64,000 nucleotides of DNA from Ochotona curzoniae (GCF_017591425.1 NW_024465751.1:992001-1056000), one strand, 5' to 3'. Positions 11,762-22,059 are shown, counted from the first letter of the stretch. Notes: a model not told the origin generated them from the sequence alone. Program-made: numbers and translations.

Positions 11762-12097
11762 TGGGGCCTGAAATGGTAGCCTAGAAGCTAAAGTCCTTGC
11801 CTTTCTGGGATCCCATATGGGCACCGATTCTAATGCCTGCAGCCCCACTTCCCATCCAGCTCCCTGCTTGTGGCCTGGGAAAGCAGTTGAGGATGGCCCA
11901 AAGCTTTTGGGATCTTGTACCCACATGGGAGACCCAGAGAATGCTCTGGGCTCCTGGTTTCAGACTGGCACATTTTTGGTCATTGTGGCTGCTTGGGGAG
12001 TGAATCATTGGAGAGAAGATCTTCCTCTCTGTCTCTCCTCCTCTTCTCTGTATATCTGAATTTCCAATAAAAAGAAAATAAATATTTTAAAAAGCCG
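11762..12097 (+). mobile_element. Lagomorph C-SINE, plus strand
   Basis: Full-length layout: 'gggcctgaaatggtagccta' start, 'gggatcccatatgggcaccg', 'ttgtggcctgggaaagcagt', 'gcttggggagtgaatcattg', CT-box 'cctctctgtctctcctcctc', then 'tttccaataaaaag' and an A/T tail. It inserted next to an A/C-rich stretch. I cannot define a clean target duplication. Confidence 0.92.
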
Positions 12098-12539
12098 CCA
12101 ACACATAGAGCCCAAGTGAATTTGGAAGTTACACAAATAAATGTGTAACAGAGAACACTCAATCCGCAGTTCTCAGGTGCTGAACAAGGGAGGGATCTGT
12201 TGTTTGCTCATTGTTGGTCCCCTTGGCAGCAAAGGAAAGACTGAATGCCCACATTTATTCAGAACCAAAATTTCTATCACTTCTTCCTTCTGGCTTCTCT
12301 GGTCGCTGGGACATTGACTACATTACACCAGGATTCAGGAGGTATGTGTGAGTGATACTTATGATCCAGCCTTCAAAGTGGCTTACTTTACTGCTTGCAG
12401 TTGACTGGTAGTCAGTCTCGTGGTCAGCCCCTCACTGCAAGGAAGTCTGGAAAATGGAGTATACCTACTCCTAGGCCTGTCGTCTATTGATGCCAAAGGT
12501 AGTCTTTCACAGGAAGTATCTCAGGAACTCCCACCCTAT
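12098..12539. other. Unassigned DNA
   Basis: I see no gene, RNA gene or recognisable repeat. The 64-codon frame beginning at 12420 has no known motif. Confidence 0.5.
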
Positions 12540-12700
12540 TTTTGTTTCTTAACTTTTTATTTCTGTAAAGATAACAAATTCATGCATTTGATACACACAG
12601 TTTTAAGGACATAAGGTTACCTCCAGCCCTCCCCTCCTTGGCTTGCTCCCTCTCTCATTCCTCCCTTTCTCTTATTTTCCTTTTAATTGTTACAATGCTC
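12540..12700 (-). mobile_element. L1 LINE 3'-end fragment, antisense
   Basis: The text 'ttctgtaaagataacaaatt', 'tttgatacacacagttttaa' and then a C/T-rich 'ccagccctcccctcc' block is the antisense layout of L1 3' UTR, as in the larger copy at 45.03 kb. It is truncated. Confidence 0.5.
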
Positions 12701-13009
12701 AGTCCTGTTCTTAGCAAAGGGGAGAGGTAAGGTGAGATGATTCAGTACTCTGCAACCTGGTTTTCCTGTTCCTGAAATATGGTTGCTAATTCCCATCCAT
12801 TGAAAACCATGGCAAGGAACTCAGAGTGTTAATACAAGGTCTGAGTTTGAGGGGGTGAAGGGCCCTTACCTCCACCTTTTCTTGCCAGTCTCCAGATTTT
12901 ATCAGTTTATTTCAAGTGTAGCTCTTTTTCTGTTTATTTTTCTCTTTCCCTCTTCATCACCACTGCCAAGCCAACTCCATTCTCCATGTATCTGTGAAAA
13001 GGGCCCTAC

Positions 13010-13330
13010 AGTGCCATTAAAAGACTGCCACTTGTCTTCATGAGATGCCTTGGAGGTGTCCCATTATCCTGAGATTGACTTCAACATATTTTACAAAGCC
13101 TTCCATGAACACCCTCTACTGTTGTATCCCGTGGCCTCTTCAATCTTTGGTGCCACCACTGATTTTCTCTCGATGTATTCCCCATATCACCTCTCCCTTT
13201 GGCTGTCGACCATGGTGCAAAGCTCCCCTCACTACTCCTCCACTTGTCCACATTTCCTCTGAGCTTCAGTTCTCTTTTCCAAAAACGACATGATCATCTT
13301 ATTAGTCTTTTCTGAATAGAATAAATTAGG
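13010..13330 (+). mobile_element. L2-like fragment, plus strand
   Basis: Text such as 'acaaagccttccatgaacac', 'ctcactactcctcca' and 'atttcctctgagcttcagtt' resembles the plus-strand L2 3' region (usual text: 'gaggccttccctgaccaccc'). Stop codons interrupt every frame. The assignment rests on pattern only. Confidence 0.4.
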
Positions 13331-13434
13331 GCATGCATGTCTAGAATATAGAGTCTTCTCAAGAAATACTTGCCTCCCATCTAATGATGTCTGTCGTTTT
13401 CTAATGTGTAAATGTAAATATAAAATAACTGAGT

Positions 13435-13560
13435 GATGGCCATCACTGAGTTCATACTATCTACTAGGAGCTAGTCTGGTATTTTATATGTTTTATCTTG
13501 ATACCAATTCTGTGATATGACCTTTGCTCTTGTAGCAATAATTGATATCCCAGGAGGTTA
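13435..13560 (-). mobile_element. MIR/L2-like fragment, antisense
   Basis: The block 'tcatactatctactaggagc' followed by 'ttttatatgttttatcttga' and 'caattctgtgatat' follows the antisense MIR order. It is heavily decayed. Confidence 0.4.
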
Positions 13561-14507
13561 GGTGGGAGACATCTTCCTTGGTTCTTAATGTCTCCATTGA
13601 TAGTCACCTTCATGTGGGATGTTGTTCCATTCCTCACCTCTTACTCCAGTGTCCAGAAGGAGAAATAACATCTGCAGGTTGGATTTGGGAGACTCCGCTA
13701 GGATTCCATGGCTTAGTTCCTCTTCCCCCTTTGAGCTGGGATCTATCTTTATATATATGAGCATCTAATCCGCAGGAAGTCTGCATCTCCAAGTGGAAGG
13801 TTTATTTTGGAGTAGGGTTTGCGAGTTTACTTAGGCATTAGAGCCATATTCACATGGTTTAAGCAATGACATTTTTTATACTAAAAAAAAATCTACCTGA
13901 CTCCATATCTTTCTGTCACAGTTCTCTAAAGTCTTAACATGATCTATATTCAAAATCTGGAATTGGTGCTCATGGCCACTGTTGGCCACCCATAAGCACT
14001 GACTGCTCTGCTTAGGCAGTGAGCTACCTTGGCCTCCCATTTCCCAGCCAGCTCCAACTCTAATGCTCATTTTTCTGTGAGCATTTTGCCTGCCCTCTCA
14101 GGTACTTCTCTATACGCCACTGCATGGGCCTGAGGAGTCCATTACCGTGTTGTCACCTCTTCATCATTTTAAATCAGATAGAAGCTGTTCTGGGATTTTC
14201 ACAATGGCCTGGTGGAAACATACTAAAAGTTGCCTAAATGAACCTCCCCGAACACTGATATTCTCACACTGATATCCTTACTGTTAATGACCACAACGGA
14301 AGCTGTAACAGCGCAGCAGAAGCCATTTGAAGCGCTTCTTTTACCAAAGTGATCAGCCTATCACTGTCCCATTGCTGCAGTTCCAATAAATGACTGTTGT
14401 CTTTCTTTTTCCTTCTGTCTGTGTTAAGCATCAGGAACCTAAGGTTCCAATCTTCCCCAAGTACCTTTATTAGGAAACACAGATCAAGAATTCAGACACT
14501 GCCACAG
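13561..14507. other. Unassigned DNA
   Basis: No supported gene or repeat is visible. Frames at 13542-13760 and 13876-14070 are short, on opposite strands and unrecognised. Confidence 0.45.
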
Positions 14508-14715
14508 ATTGGATATTGGAGTGAGTGTTTCCAAAAGGAGCAAGTGCCAAAGGCTTGATCTCCATGGTGGTGCTGTTGAGAGTGTGGGGATTTTAGGAGA
14601 TGGGACTCTATGGTCATTTCCATGGAAGACACTTCTCAGGGAAGGGGTTGTCATTAAAGCCTGAGTTTGGAACCAACTCCTCACTTTCTGGCTTATCATA
14701 GGCTCCTATTCCCCT
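14508..14715 (+). mobile_element. Old MaLR-type LTR fragment
   Basis: The string 'attggatattggagtgagtg' starts a text that follows MLT/MST LTRs ('tggtttgaatgt...' at the start, then 'gtggggattttaggagatgg', the counterpart of the conserved 'ggtggggcctttgggaggtg'). It ends where L1 sequence begins at about 14716. The subfamily is not resolved. Confidence 0.5.
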
Positions 14716-14893
14716 CCCCCCCCCATTTTAAAAATTACTATTTTATGTTGTAGTTCCATAGGCTCTGGGATTTCCCTTACCCCATCCCCAAATCTCCTCC
14801 CCTTCCCACTGTTTACTTTTTAGGGGCTCCTGGTAACCTTGAAGTTTGTTGGCTTGCAACTGCATCATTCTAGTCCCTAATTTATCTTCACTG
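14716..14893 (-). mobile_element. L1 3'-end fragment, antisense
   Basis: 'ttttatgttgtagttccata' and 'ggctctgggatttccc' followed by C-rich text closely parallel the L1 3' UTR copy at 45.03 kb ('gatacagttttataggcact', 'gggactccccccac'). This piece is shorter and more diverged. Confidence 0.6.
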
Positions 14894-14905
14894 TGTCTGT
14901 GTGAG

Positions 14906-15152
14906 ACTGAACCTCCCCTCTCCTCCAGTCCCCTCTCCTCTCCTCCTCACTCCTCTCCCCTCCTCCCCCTCCCCTCCCCTCCCCTCTCCACTCTTCCTCA
15001 TTCCTCTCTCCCTCCTCTCCCCTCCACTGCCCTCTGCTCTCCTTTCCTCTCCCCTCCCCTCTCCTCCTCCTCTCCTTTCCAGTCCTCTCCCCTCCCTTCT
15101 CCTTTCCCCTCCCCTCCCCTCCCCTCCCCTCCATTCCCCTTCCCTCTCTCCT
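14906..15152. repeat. 245-bp polypyrimidine (CCCCT/CTCCT) tract
   Basis: Nearly every base on the plus strand is C or T, in CCCCT, CTCCT and TCCTC units with a few A interruptions. The minus strand is the matching purine strand. Apparent proteins here (Ser/Pro/Leu-rich on plus, Gly/Glu/Arg-rich on minus) are translation artefacts. Such mirror-like homopurine-homopyrimidine DNA can form triplexes. Confidence 0.95.
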
Positions 15153-15154
15153 TA

Positions 15155-15302
15155 TAAAGGACAACACCCCTCACCACTCTACTAGCATCTCATTGATGAT
15201 ATCTCTAAATAGCCATTTCCTAACTAAGTCTCATTCACAGGGATATGGTTCAGGATGCCAACTTACCATTTTGGTGCCACAATTCAACCTGTAACAGTAG
15301 GT
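15155..15302 (-). mobile_element. Old LTR fragment, antisense
   Basis: The order 'ctaagtctcattcacaggga', 'tatggttcaggatg', 'ttggtgccacaattcaacct' parallels the antisense end of common ERVL/MaLR LTRs ('gtcacattcacaggt...ggacacaattcaaccca'). It is separated from the LTR at 14508 by the L1 piece and the CT tract. Confidence 0.4.
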
Positions 15303-15699
15303 GTTCTATATAAGGTAGTCAGTGACTATTTTAGTGGTATAAATTTCCATATTAACCAGAGAAAAAGTATCAAATTGTATTGAGAAAAATGCTATAATCT
15401 CATATTCAAATTGCAGGGTAAAACATAGCCCATTGTTTCTTTAATGTCAATTGTACCATGCAGGCCAAATTCTCTCTGAAAAGGGCACTCACTGATCTTG
15501 CATAATACAAAGCAATGCTGAAGTCTGAGAGGAATTCTGTGAGCTTTGAAAGGAGCCAGCTCAGGTCAGGGTGCTAGGCAGCTTCCCCTTGGCAATGCCC
15601 GGGGCTAAGCAAGTATAGCTACAAGTTGCAGACTAAACTTCATCTCCAATTCAGCACTGCCTGGACTGGTTAGTTACTGCAGTTCAGTAAACATTCTTT
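15303..15699. other. Unassigned DNA
   Basis: I see no gene or recognised repeat before the G-rich tract. Confidence 0.5.
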
Positions 15700-15727
15700 G
15701 GGGGGTGGGGTGTGGTGGGGTGGGGGG
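15700..15727 (+). promoter_or_regulatory. G-quadruplex-forming tract
   Basis: The runs are G6 (15700-15705), G4 (15707-15710), G4 (15717-15720) and G6 (15722-15727), with loops of 1, 6 and 1 base. This satisfies the standard G4 rule with four-tetrad stems. Nothing nearby shows whether it has a role. Confidence 0.85.
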
Positions 15728-15767
15728 TCTGCCATAGCAATCGAAAGTAAGTGCCTCTTGGGCCATG

Positions 15768-15900
15768 GGGTCTCAGTCTCAGGTTGGTTGACCCTTCAGA
15801 CTGTAAAACTCTTTGGGGACTGTCCTGTGCATGGTGGTGATGTTGGCAGCATTCTTGGCCTCTAGCACAGCTGACTTGTGACAATCAGATGCCTTCTAGC
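15768..15900 (+). mobile_element. hAT-type MITE (MER20-like), copy 1
   Basis: 'tctcagtctcaggttggttg', 'gggactgtcctgtgcatggt', 'gcagcattcttggcctctag' and 'acttgtgacaatcagatgcc' follow, in order, a common mammalian hAT-Charlie MITE. A second copy in opposite orientation lies at 28393-28561. The MER20 name is tentative. Confidence 0.6.
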
Positions 15901-16452
15901 GTTGCTAACTCTCCTATGGATCACACACTCCAGCCAGCAGAGAGCCTCTGGGTTAGAGGTAGCAAGCTAGTAGATAGAAGCTGTTAGAAAAAGAGGTAGA
16001 ATTTGTAAGATATGGGTGGACAGCGAGGGATGATTGGACTAATTTGGCTGCTTTTGAGTTTAATACCACCTCTTTGGGGACAGACATATATTCCTTGAAT
16101 AGTTCTGTAGCCTTTGCTGGGAAGAACTTCATGGCGTATTTAAGAAATGATTTTGTCCATTCGCTCATTTCCCCAGCTTCAATCCAGTATCTATTCATTG
16201 GTAGCACCCAGCTGCTGCACTTGGTGCCTCAAGTACCATATGTCCAAGTGATGGAAGTATGGATATGCTGACTTGTAGCGGACAAGGTCCTGATACTCAG
16301 GAAATGTTTGGTGGAGGAAACACACATGTTCCTCGAAAGCTGCATGGTTTGTTGGTCGTCACTGACCATGTAGGTGCAAGATGCAAGCATCACTGAGGAT
16401 TAATTGTGACTTCTGATAGCCGAGGTAAGAGGAGAAGAGTCATTTTCACAGA
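15901..16452. other. Unassigned DNA with an 84-codon minus-strand frame
   Basis: The minus-strand frame at 15953-16207 contains the stretch FLKYAMKFFPAKATELFKEY, which looks less random than other frames in this window. I cannot match it to a family. Upstream minus-strand frames (16210-16400) have stops and shifts, so if it derives from a gene it is a broken retrocopy. It sits 350-600 bp below the RPL29 pseudogene but is not part of RPL29. Confidence 0.25.
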
Positions 16453-16545
16453 TCACATGAGGATACTTCAAAAGGAAGTGGAAAATGGAGTTGAAAATTC
16501 ATAATATGGATTTTCCAGGAACATTTTGAAAAGCTTTGGTTTACC
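16453..16545. mobile_element. Mariner-type MITE (MARNA-like), internally deleted
   Basis: The left end 'atgaggatacttcaaaagga...gtggaaaatgg' and the right end '...ggattttccaggaacattttgaaaagc' are imperfect inverted repeats of the same type as the elements at 27108, 41805 and 42655. Only about 93 bp remains, so the centre is deleted. Confidence 0.65.
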
Positions 16546-16560
16546 ATTGAGGAAAGTTTT

Positions 16561-17086
16561 ATTCTCCTTGTTTGGATTATCTGTACAAAAAACACAGAAG
16601 GGTACCAGCTGCATGGAGATGATACCCACGATGTCACACTGGTCCTTCCATCCTGTTGGATAGAACTCTATGGACCCTACTTGGAGACCTAGGAACCTCT
16701 AAATGCATTATTGGAAATTAGGGATGAAAATCTACAGCTGCAGTTTGGACTTTGGCTTGAGAGACTTGGCTGGAGAGCTTTATGCTACTGGCAATGCAGA
16801 CACAATTTAATTTCCCAAGCTTGGAATGTTCAAGGTGGGCAAGTTGGTTTGGGCTTGCAGTTTGGGCTAGTGCTTACACCTTGGTAGCTTTCTTTAGCAG
16901 GTGTATTCATGGCCCAGACATTGTTGACCTGCTCTTCCTCAGGCCTCACTTGTGTTTTCTGGCAAAATGTGTAATCCTCAGAAACTTGGGATCTGCCTCC
17001 ATCAGGTTTTCCCATCTTTATAAACAGAATTTCTTAGTGTCAATTTTGGACTGCCTATATGGTGTGTGTTCTTGGACTCAGATAAT
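16561..17086 (-). pseudogene. RPL29: Processed pseudogene of ribosomal protein L29
   Basis: The parent is a small basic protein of the 60S ribosomal subunit. Read on the minus strand, the copy starts near 17085 at the degraded initiator region ('gagtccaagaacacacacca'). It encodes RWENLMEADPKFLR, then HFARKHK, with a stop directly after, matching the RYESLKGVDPKFLR...FAKKH segment of RPL29. It then shifts frame; 'CAACAATG...GGGCCATG' and, further on, LEHSKLGK correspond to the parent's NNAKAM and IAHPKLGK. The similarity continues without introns through the parent's 3' UTR ('ccatgcagctggtacccttc', 'tgttttttgtacagataat', the decayed AATAAA near 16575). There are several stops and indels, so it is dead and old. 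The intronless layout including 3' UTR implies L1-mediated retroposition. I see no clear poly(A) tail or target duplication. Confidence 0.88.
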
Positions 17087-17475
17087 TCTGTACCATAATC
17101 AGCAGTTAGTTCTCTAAGCAAAGTTTTAAGAAGGGACAAACCAGTCCGAAGGAGGAGGGGAGGAAATCGAGGCTAAGGAAAGAGCCAGAGGGGAGATGGG
17201 AAGCTGAAATATCCTGATGTCTTGGCAGAGCCTTGGGTGAATAAAACCTGTAATTATCAGAAGCTGTGCACCAGCCAGTAAAGACTCATTCAGGATATAG
17301 ACATGTCCTTTCTGACCTTACGAGCTATCTATTTGTTCTTAAATAGATAATAACCTAGCAATATTATAGAAAAGCTAGGTCTTCAAAATTTTTTTTGAAG
17401 AAATGAAGGTTAATGTGTGTTGTTAATGATCAGAGAAAGATTCTTAGTTGGAGGAACTATATGCAAGAGCAGGAA
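17087..17475. other. Unassigned DNA
   Basis: Nothing recognisable is visible. A short A-rich and T-rich patch lies at 17340-17400. Confidence 0.5.
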
Positions 17476-17585
17476 AATGCTATGATTTGGGTATGCTTTG
17501 AATGTGCCCATAAAACTTTTATGTTAGAAGCCTGGTCCCTAGAATAATGATGGAAGATGTGGGACCTTTAATAACAGGGGTTAAG

Positions 17586-17897
17586 AGTCCAGCACGATAG
17601 CCTAGCAGCTAAAGACCTTACCTTGCACATACCAGGACCCATATGGACCTGGTTCTAATCCCGATGGCCCTGCTTGCCATCCAGCTTCCTGCTTGTGGCC
17701 TGGGAAAGCAGTGGAAGATGGCCTGAAGCCTTGGGACCCTCCACTCACATGGGAAACCAGGGAGAGGTTCTTGGCTTCAGATCGGCACAGCTCTGGCCAT
17801 TGTGGCCCCTTGGAGGGTGAATCAACAGTCAGAACATCTCTCTCTCTCCTCCTCTCTGTATATTTGACTTTCCAATAAAAATAAAAAATAAAAAAGG
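17586..17897 (+). mobile_element. C-SINE inserted in MaLR LTR, plus strand
   Basis: Start 'tccagcacgatagcctagca', body 'ttgtggcctgggaaagcagt', CT-box 'ctctctctcctcctctctgt', then 'tttccaataaaaataaaaaa'. It lacks the very first GGGCC bases. It interrupts the LTR and is therefore younger than it. Confidence 0.9.
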
Positions 17898-17995
17898 GGA
17901 GCTGGGGGTAGATCACTTGGGGCACTGCCATTGAAGAGGTAAGGCTGTTCTCATGGGACCTTGAGTTGCTTCTTAAGAGAGGACATTGCTTCACA

Positions 17996-18069
17996 CACAC
18001 GCCGCCGGCGCCACCGCCACCACCACCGCCGCCACCACCACCACCGCCGCCACCACCACCACCGCCACC
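17996..18069. repeat. (GCC/ACC)n trinucleotide tract
   Basis: About 70 bp of CCG and CCA units inside the MaLR LTR. On the minus strand it gives an uninterrupted poly-glycine run within a 183-codon frame. That frame also runs through the SINE, so it is not a gene. The GGN strand could form weak two-tetrad quadruplexes. Confidence 0.93.
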
Positions 18070-18243
18070 CAGGAGTACTAACCATTTCCTGCTCTGATTT
18101 TCTGTCCCCATAACTTCTCGCCCCCTATTGTGCGCCCACACCAAGCCTTTCAACTTTCAGCTTGTGAAACAGTCAGAAGATAGGCTTTTACTTTCACACG
18201 ACACCTGGCTTCAGATAGTTTGTTATTCTAACAGAAAGTGAGT

Positions 18244-19489
18244 ATAAAAATATTAAAGTTACTTAATCTTATAAACAACAAAGAGACAAATGAAAGAGAA
18301 AACTGAAAAAACAAATTATTTTCTCTGCCTTTGACTCTAGTAACCCAGTGTGGTGTGAAGACTATACTGGGAAATCAACCAGGTCAAGGATCTGCATTTC
18401 AGTAAAATAAGAAACAGCCAGACACCACTCCTGGTAGTTCTGACAAGGGGTACCCAAGTGTGATGTTGTCATGAGCTAGCCATATGATGGAGGAAACATC
18501 ATGAGGCAATGAATCCACCTGGTCAGCTGCACTTTGCGGTCCTTTGATATGGGGTCTCCCCAGGCTTTATGCCACAAATAAGAATAAGGGCAAGGAGAGA
18601 ACTGTGCTGTGAGCATGTAGCTGGAGTCTACCTACTTAAGACAGAATTGTGGATTGTCTGTTCACTTATTTCTTTCAATGACTCACTTATTGGATTGCAG
18701 ATGGCAAATAATTTTGTTGCATTTCCAGTTTATTGTTTCTATTCTCACCAGCAACAGTGTGTGAAATCGCCATATCCTGGAAACTCACTTAGTTGGATGT
18801 TGGGTCCATTGTAGTTGCTAAATGTCAGCCATTAACCAGAGTGTGGACCGGAGGATAGGACAGAGTGTCTGCTACATGGTCCAGTGAGCAGGTGTATACA
18901 ATGATTACCCCGGTAATGGCGCTCGTTTGACCTGTGCTGAGAGGCATGCCACTGAATAGGGTTGAATCAGTGTAAACTGTGAGACTATTGATACAGGATC
19001 GAGTTTCTCAAAAGGATGCTATTTCCAGGTCAGTATTCAATTTATTATAAGGTCAAGCTGCAAGTGGGTGTTGCTCTTTCCAGTCCTTGGAGAGGGATTT
19101 GATCTGTGCTCCTGTTGGTGGAATAGATGGTGCGATGTGTGTAGAATGGGAGAGTGATGGTCTCCGTTGCATTTCCTCAAATGTAGACCCTGATGCAGGA
19201 TTTCAGATTGCAAGTTCATTCAGGAGGGGATCCTGTGGAAAAGAGGAGAAATGTGACCTGGCAGGAAATGAAGCCAGTATAGCATACATTAATACGCAGC
19301 ACACTGCTATTTTCAGCTAGGGTTCCATCCCATTGGGACCTCTGAGAGCCAGTGATGTATCTGTTTGAGTGAGGAAGCTGGGGTGTGTATGTACCTCCAT
19401 CTGTTCATCATAACCTGCCTAACATTCTGGACTGCCCTGCATGTGGGCTCAAGGCACCCTGGTAGCCATATAAATTCCTCAGGGAGAGT
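18244..19489. other. Unassigned DNA
   Basis: No gene or repeat is recognised. Frames at 18569-18814 and 19087-19320 have no known motif. Confidence 0.45.
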
Positions 19490-19827
19490 TGGGCCTGGCA
19501 CAATAGCGTAGTGGTTAAAGTCCTCACATTGCACGTACAGGGATCCATATGAGTGCCAGTTCTAATCCCGGCGGCCCTGCTTCCCATCCAGCTCCTTGCT
19601 TGTGGCCTGGAAAAGCAGTCGAGGATGGCCCAAAGTCTTGGTACCCTGTACCCACATGGGAGAACTGGAAGAGCTCCTGGCTCCTAACTTCAGATTGGCT
19701 CAGCTCCAGCCATTGTGCTCAATTGGAGAGTGAACCATTGGATGGAAGATCTTCCTCTCTGTCTCTCCTCCTCTCTTTATATCAACCTTTCCAATAAAAA
19801 TAAATAATAAATAAATCTTAAATAAAG
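19490..19827 (+). mobile_element. Young C-SINE, plus strand
   Basis: This is one of the least diverged copies: 'gggcctggcacaatagcgta' start (Pol III A-box region), 'ccagttctaatcccggcggc' (B-box-like), 'ttgtggcctggaaaagcagt', 'attggagagtgaaccattgg', CT-box 'ctctctgtctctcctcctct', 'ccaataaaaataaataataa'. It serves as the reference copy for this window. Confidence 0.95.
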
Positions 19828-21904
19828 CCATCAGGCAGAATCACAATTGCCTGGGATAGTGAAGGTGGTGGCATTTGCTGCTTTGTACTCAGGGGTCTAG
19901 GAGATGAGAGCTCTTGGAACAGGGGTTGGGCATGGTATTAATCACAGTGTTGTGGAAGAGCATTGATGCTTGGAAACATCTTCCCAGGCTGTTCCTGTAA
20001 TTGAAGTGGAAAAGCGATGGGCATCCTTATCAGGAAGGTGATGTACAGATGGAAAGGCCAGAATGCCCGACAGAAGTTCGAGTGCTGATGCAGGAGCTCT
20101 TGGCTGCAGTTGCTTTATTGAAAGGAGCTAAGGTGCAGGGACAGAGATGAGACAAAGTAGACAAATGTCAAAGAGAGGAAAGGTCTGCATGTTATAAATT
20201 CTAGAGGCTCTGTGAGAGGCGAAGAAAATGTTATTAGTACTCAAAAATTACATCAGCGCTGGAAATGAAATTGATGATGACCATGCATTGGAAAAGATGA
20301 GAAGACACGAGTCTGTGTAGACAATATGTAAAAACATTGTTGAGAGGTACCTGTGTCTTCAAATTGCATAAAAATGGTTTACTAATTTGGATCAGATGTA
20401 CAAAGGACTTTTGGCTCCTCTAGCCTGTGAAATAGGCAATTTCTATTTGTTAATCAGGAGTTTGAGGTTAATTGATGTGGATTGATGTGGAATATACCTG
20501 CCATCTTGGCACTATATGCATTCTCAGGAATCTCAGCTTTTCTCCATTTCAGAGTATGGAAGTTCTGTCTGGGGAAGACATTTCCCATTCTTTGGGATGT
20601 CACATCGTTCTGTGCTAGTATATGAAGCTCAACAAAATCTGGGTGAAATCTCATTGTCAAAATCATACGTGAGCCACTGGTGAGTTTGGGAATGTGAGAA
20701 AGTAGGGTAACACTTAAGCAATGAAGGAGAGCAGTGCATCAAGGTTACAATGGTTCAGTGTGCCGGACATATTGGATTGATTTATGTTCCCATGAGGGCC
20801 ACACGTAGTTGCTGCCTCTACAAAATCTTTTGTTCTCAAGTTCATCTCAGTCCTTATGGGACCAGCTGCACTTAATTCTTTGCAATTGGCAGTGTCCTTG
20901 TAAGCTGTTGGATTTGTGACCTAGTTTGTGTGTGTGTGTATGCATGTGTGTGCACGTATGCATTTTAGCTCTTTCTATAACATGAATATGTTAAACTTTA
21001 TGGATTTACTTATTTTAGGAGCTGATTTATCAACATGAGACCAGGCTTTCAGCAGAATCAACTTGGCCAAGGAGTACAACATATATAAGCAATGACTGAT
21101 GTTCACCAAGTTTTCATGTAGTGGTAACAAGAGAAACTGTGGCAATCACAAAAGCTAGTGTGTTTGATTGTGATATGCTGGTATCGAAAGGAACAGCTGT
21201 TGCTTTGCTGAGCTGGAGTCCAAAGGAAATGCCCTACTTACAATATGGCTCTGAAGTGCTCTAATGTGAAATAGACCTCATTAAAGAAAAGTGTGGCACC
21301 ACAGCCTTCTCTGGGGGGTTTGGACTGCTTTGCCTACTCCAGCAGTTAGTATGCACCATCTTCTAGTCAGTGTGATGGGGTGGTAGAGTAGGTTTAGCAT
21401 GGCCTTCCACTGGGGAGGAGAGAAATTCAATGATTCATCCTAGATATTTGTGTGCATGACAGCAAGCAATGGAAAAGGAATTGTCTCTTTTTCCTTTGAA
21501 ATTTCCATTGACTTTGTCTATTACATGACTTTTTTTCAGACAGAATTGCAGGCAAGCAATGATACAGATGTGAACCCAAAGGAAATATCAGTTTCCACAT
21601 AGCTGGGATCATTTTTCAGAAGTAAATCAGTGGCATGAAATGGCATAGGCTTATGTGCTAAGGTAGTCCTGGCTTTGAGTATAGCTGCATCTTGTGAAAA
21701 TCACTATACCCATCTAGGCTGCTTCTTCATTTTCAGGAGGAAAGTGTTAAGCTTGCTGCATACATTGTTCAAAGAAGCATTGAATAGGCCAATGGGCGAA
21801 GGGCACCTGGTGTGTAGCAGATGGCAAATTCCTGTCCTGAAATCATTGTCACCAGAGCTCATAACTTTGAGGCTGAATTCTCCAGTTGTCTCACATATTT
21901 TTCC
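19828..21904. other. Unassigned DNA with one GT run
   Basis: A two-kilobase stretch without recognised gene or repeat apart from (GT)n near 20928-20960. Parts around 20110-20330 have an L2-like flavour ('acagagatgagacaaagtag') but I cannot place ends. Confidence 0.4.
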
Positions 21905-22045
21905 CATTTAACAAATGTTGCTTCAGGCCTCACTACATGCTGGGCGCTGTTAGATACAGTGAACTCAAAAGCAAGCTGACAGCAATTGTTCTTGAAGACT
22001 TCATAAAGGCAAGTAACAAAAGGAGTAAGAGCAAAATGCTCAGTG
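21905..22045 (-). mobile_element. L2 fragment, antisense
   Basis: 'cctcactacatgctgggcgc' then 'tgttagatacagtgaactca' matches the antisense L2 3' block (usual text: 'ctactatgtgccaggcact' then 'gtgctaggcgctggggatac'). Confidence 0.55.
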
Positions 22046-22059
22046 AGGTGAGACCTAGT

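Larger units (their letters stand above)
17476..18243 (+). mobile_element. MaLR-type LTR split by a SINE
   Basis: The 5' part (17476-17585) reads 'gatttgggtatgctttgaat...gaagcctggtccctagaata...gatgtgggacctttaataac', the MLT/MST LTR start. After the inserted C-SINE (17586-17897) it resumes with 'ggaccttgagttgcttctta', the internal GCC/ACC repeat, 'ttcagcttgtgaaacagtca' and ends 'tagtttgttattctaacaga'. This matches the LTR order seen at 48.96-49.39 kb. No internal retroviral sequence is attached. Confidence 0.65.

Noticed and set aside
14846..15185. Overlapping Ser/Pro/Leu-rich (plus) and Gly/Glu/Arg-rich (minus) frames of about 100 codons
   Set aside because: Translation of the polypyrimidine tract on both strands; no gene signal.
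17602..18153. 183-codon minus-strand frame with a long poly-glycine run
   Set aside because: It reads through a C-SINE, an LTR and a GCC/ACC repeat, so it is an artefact.
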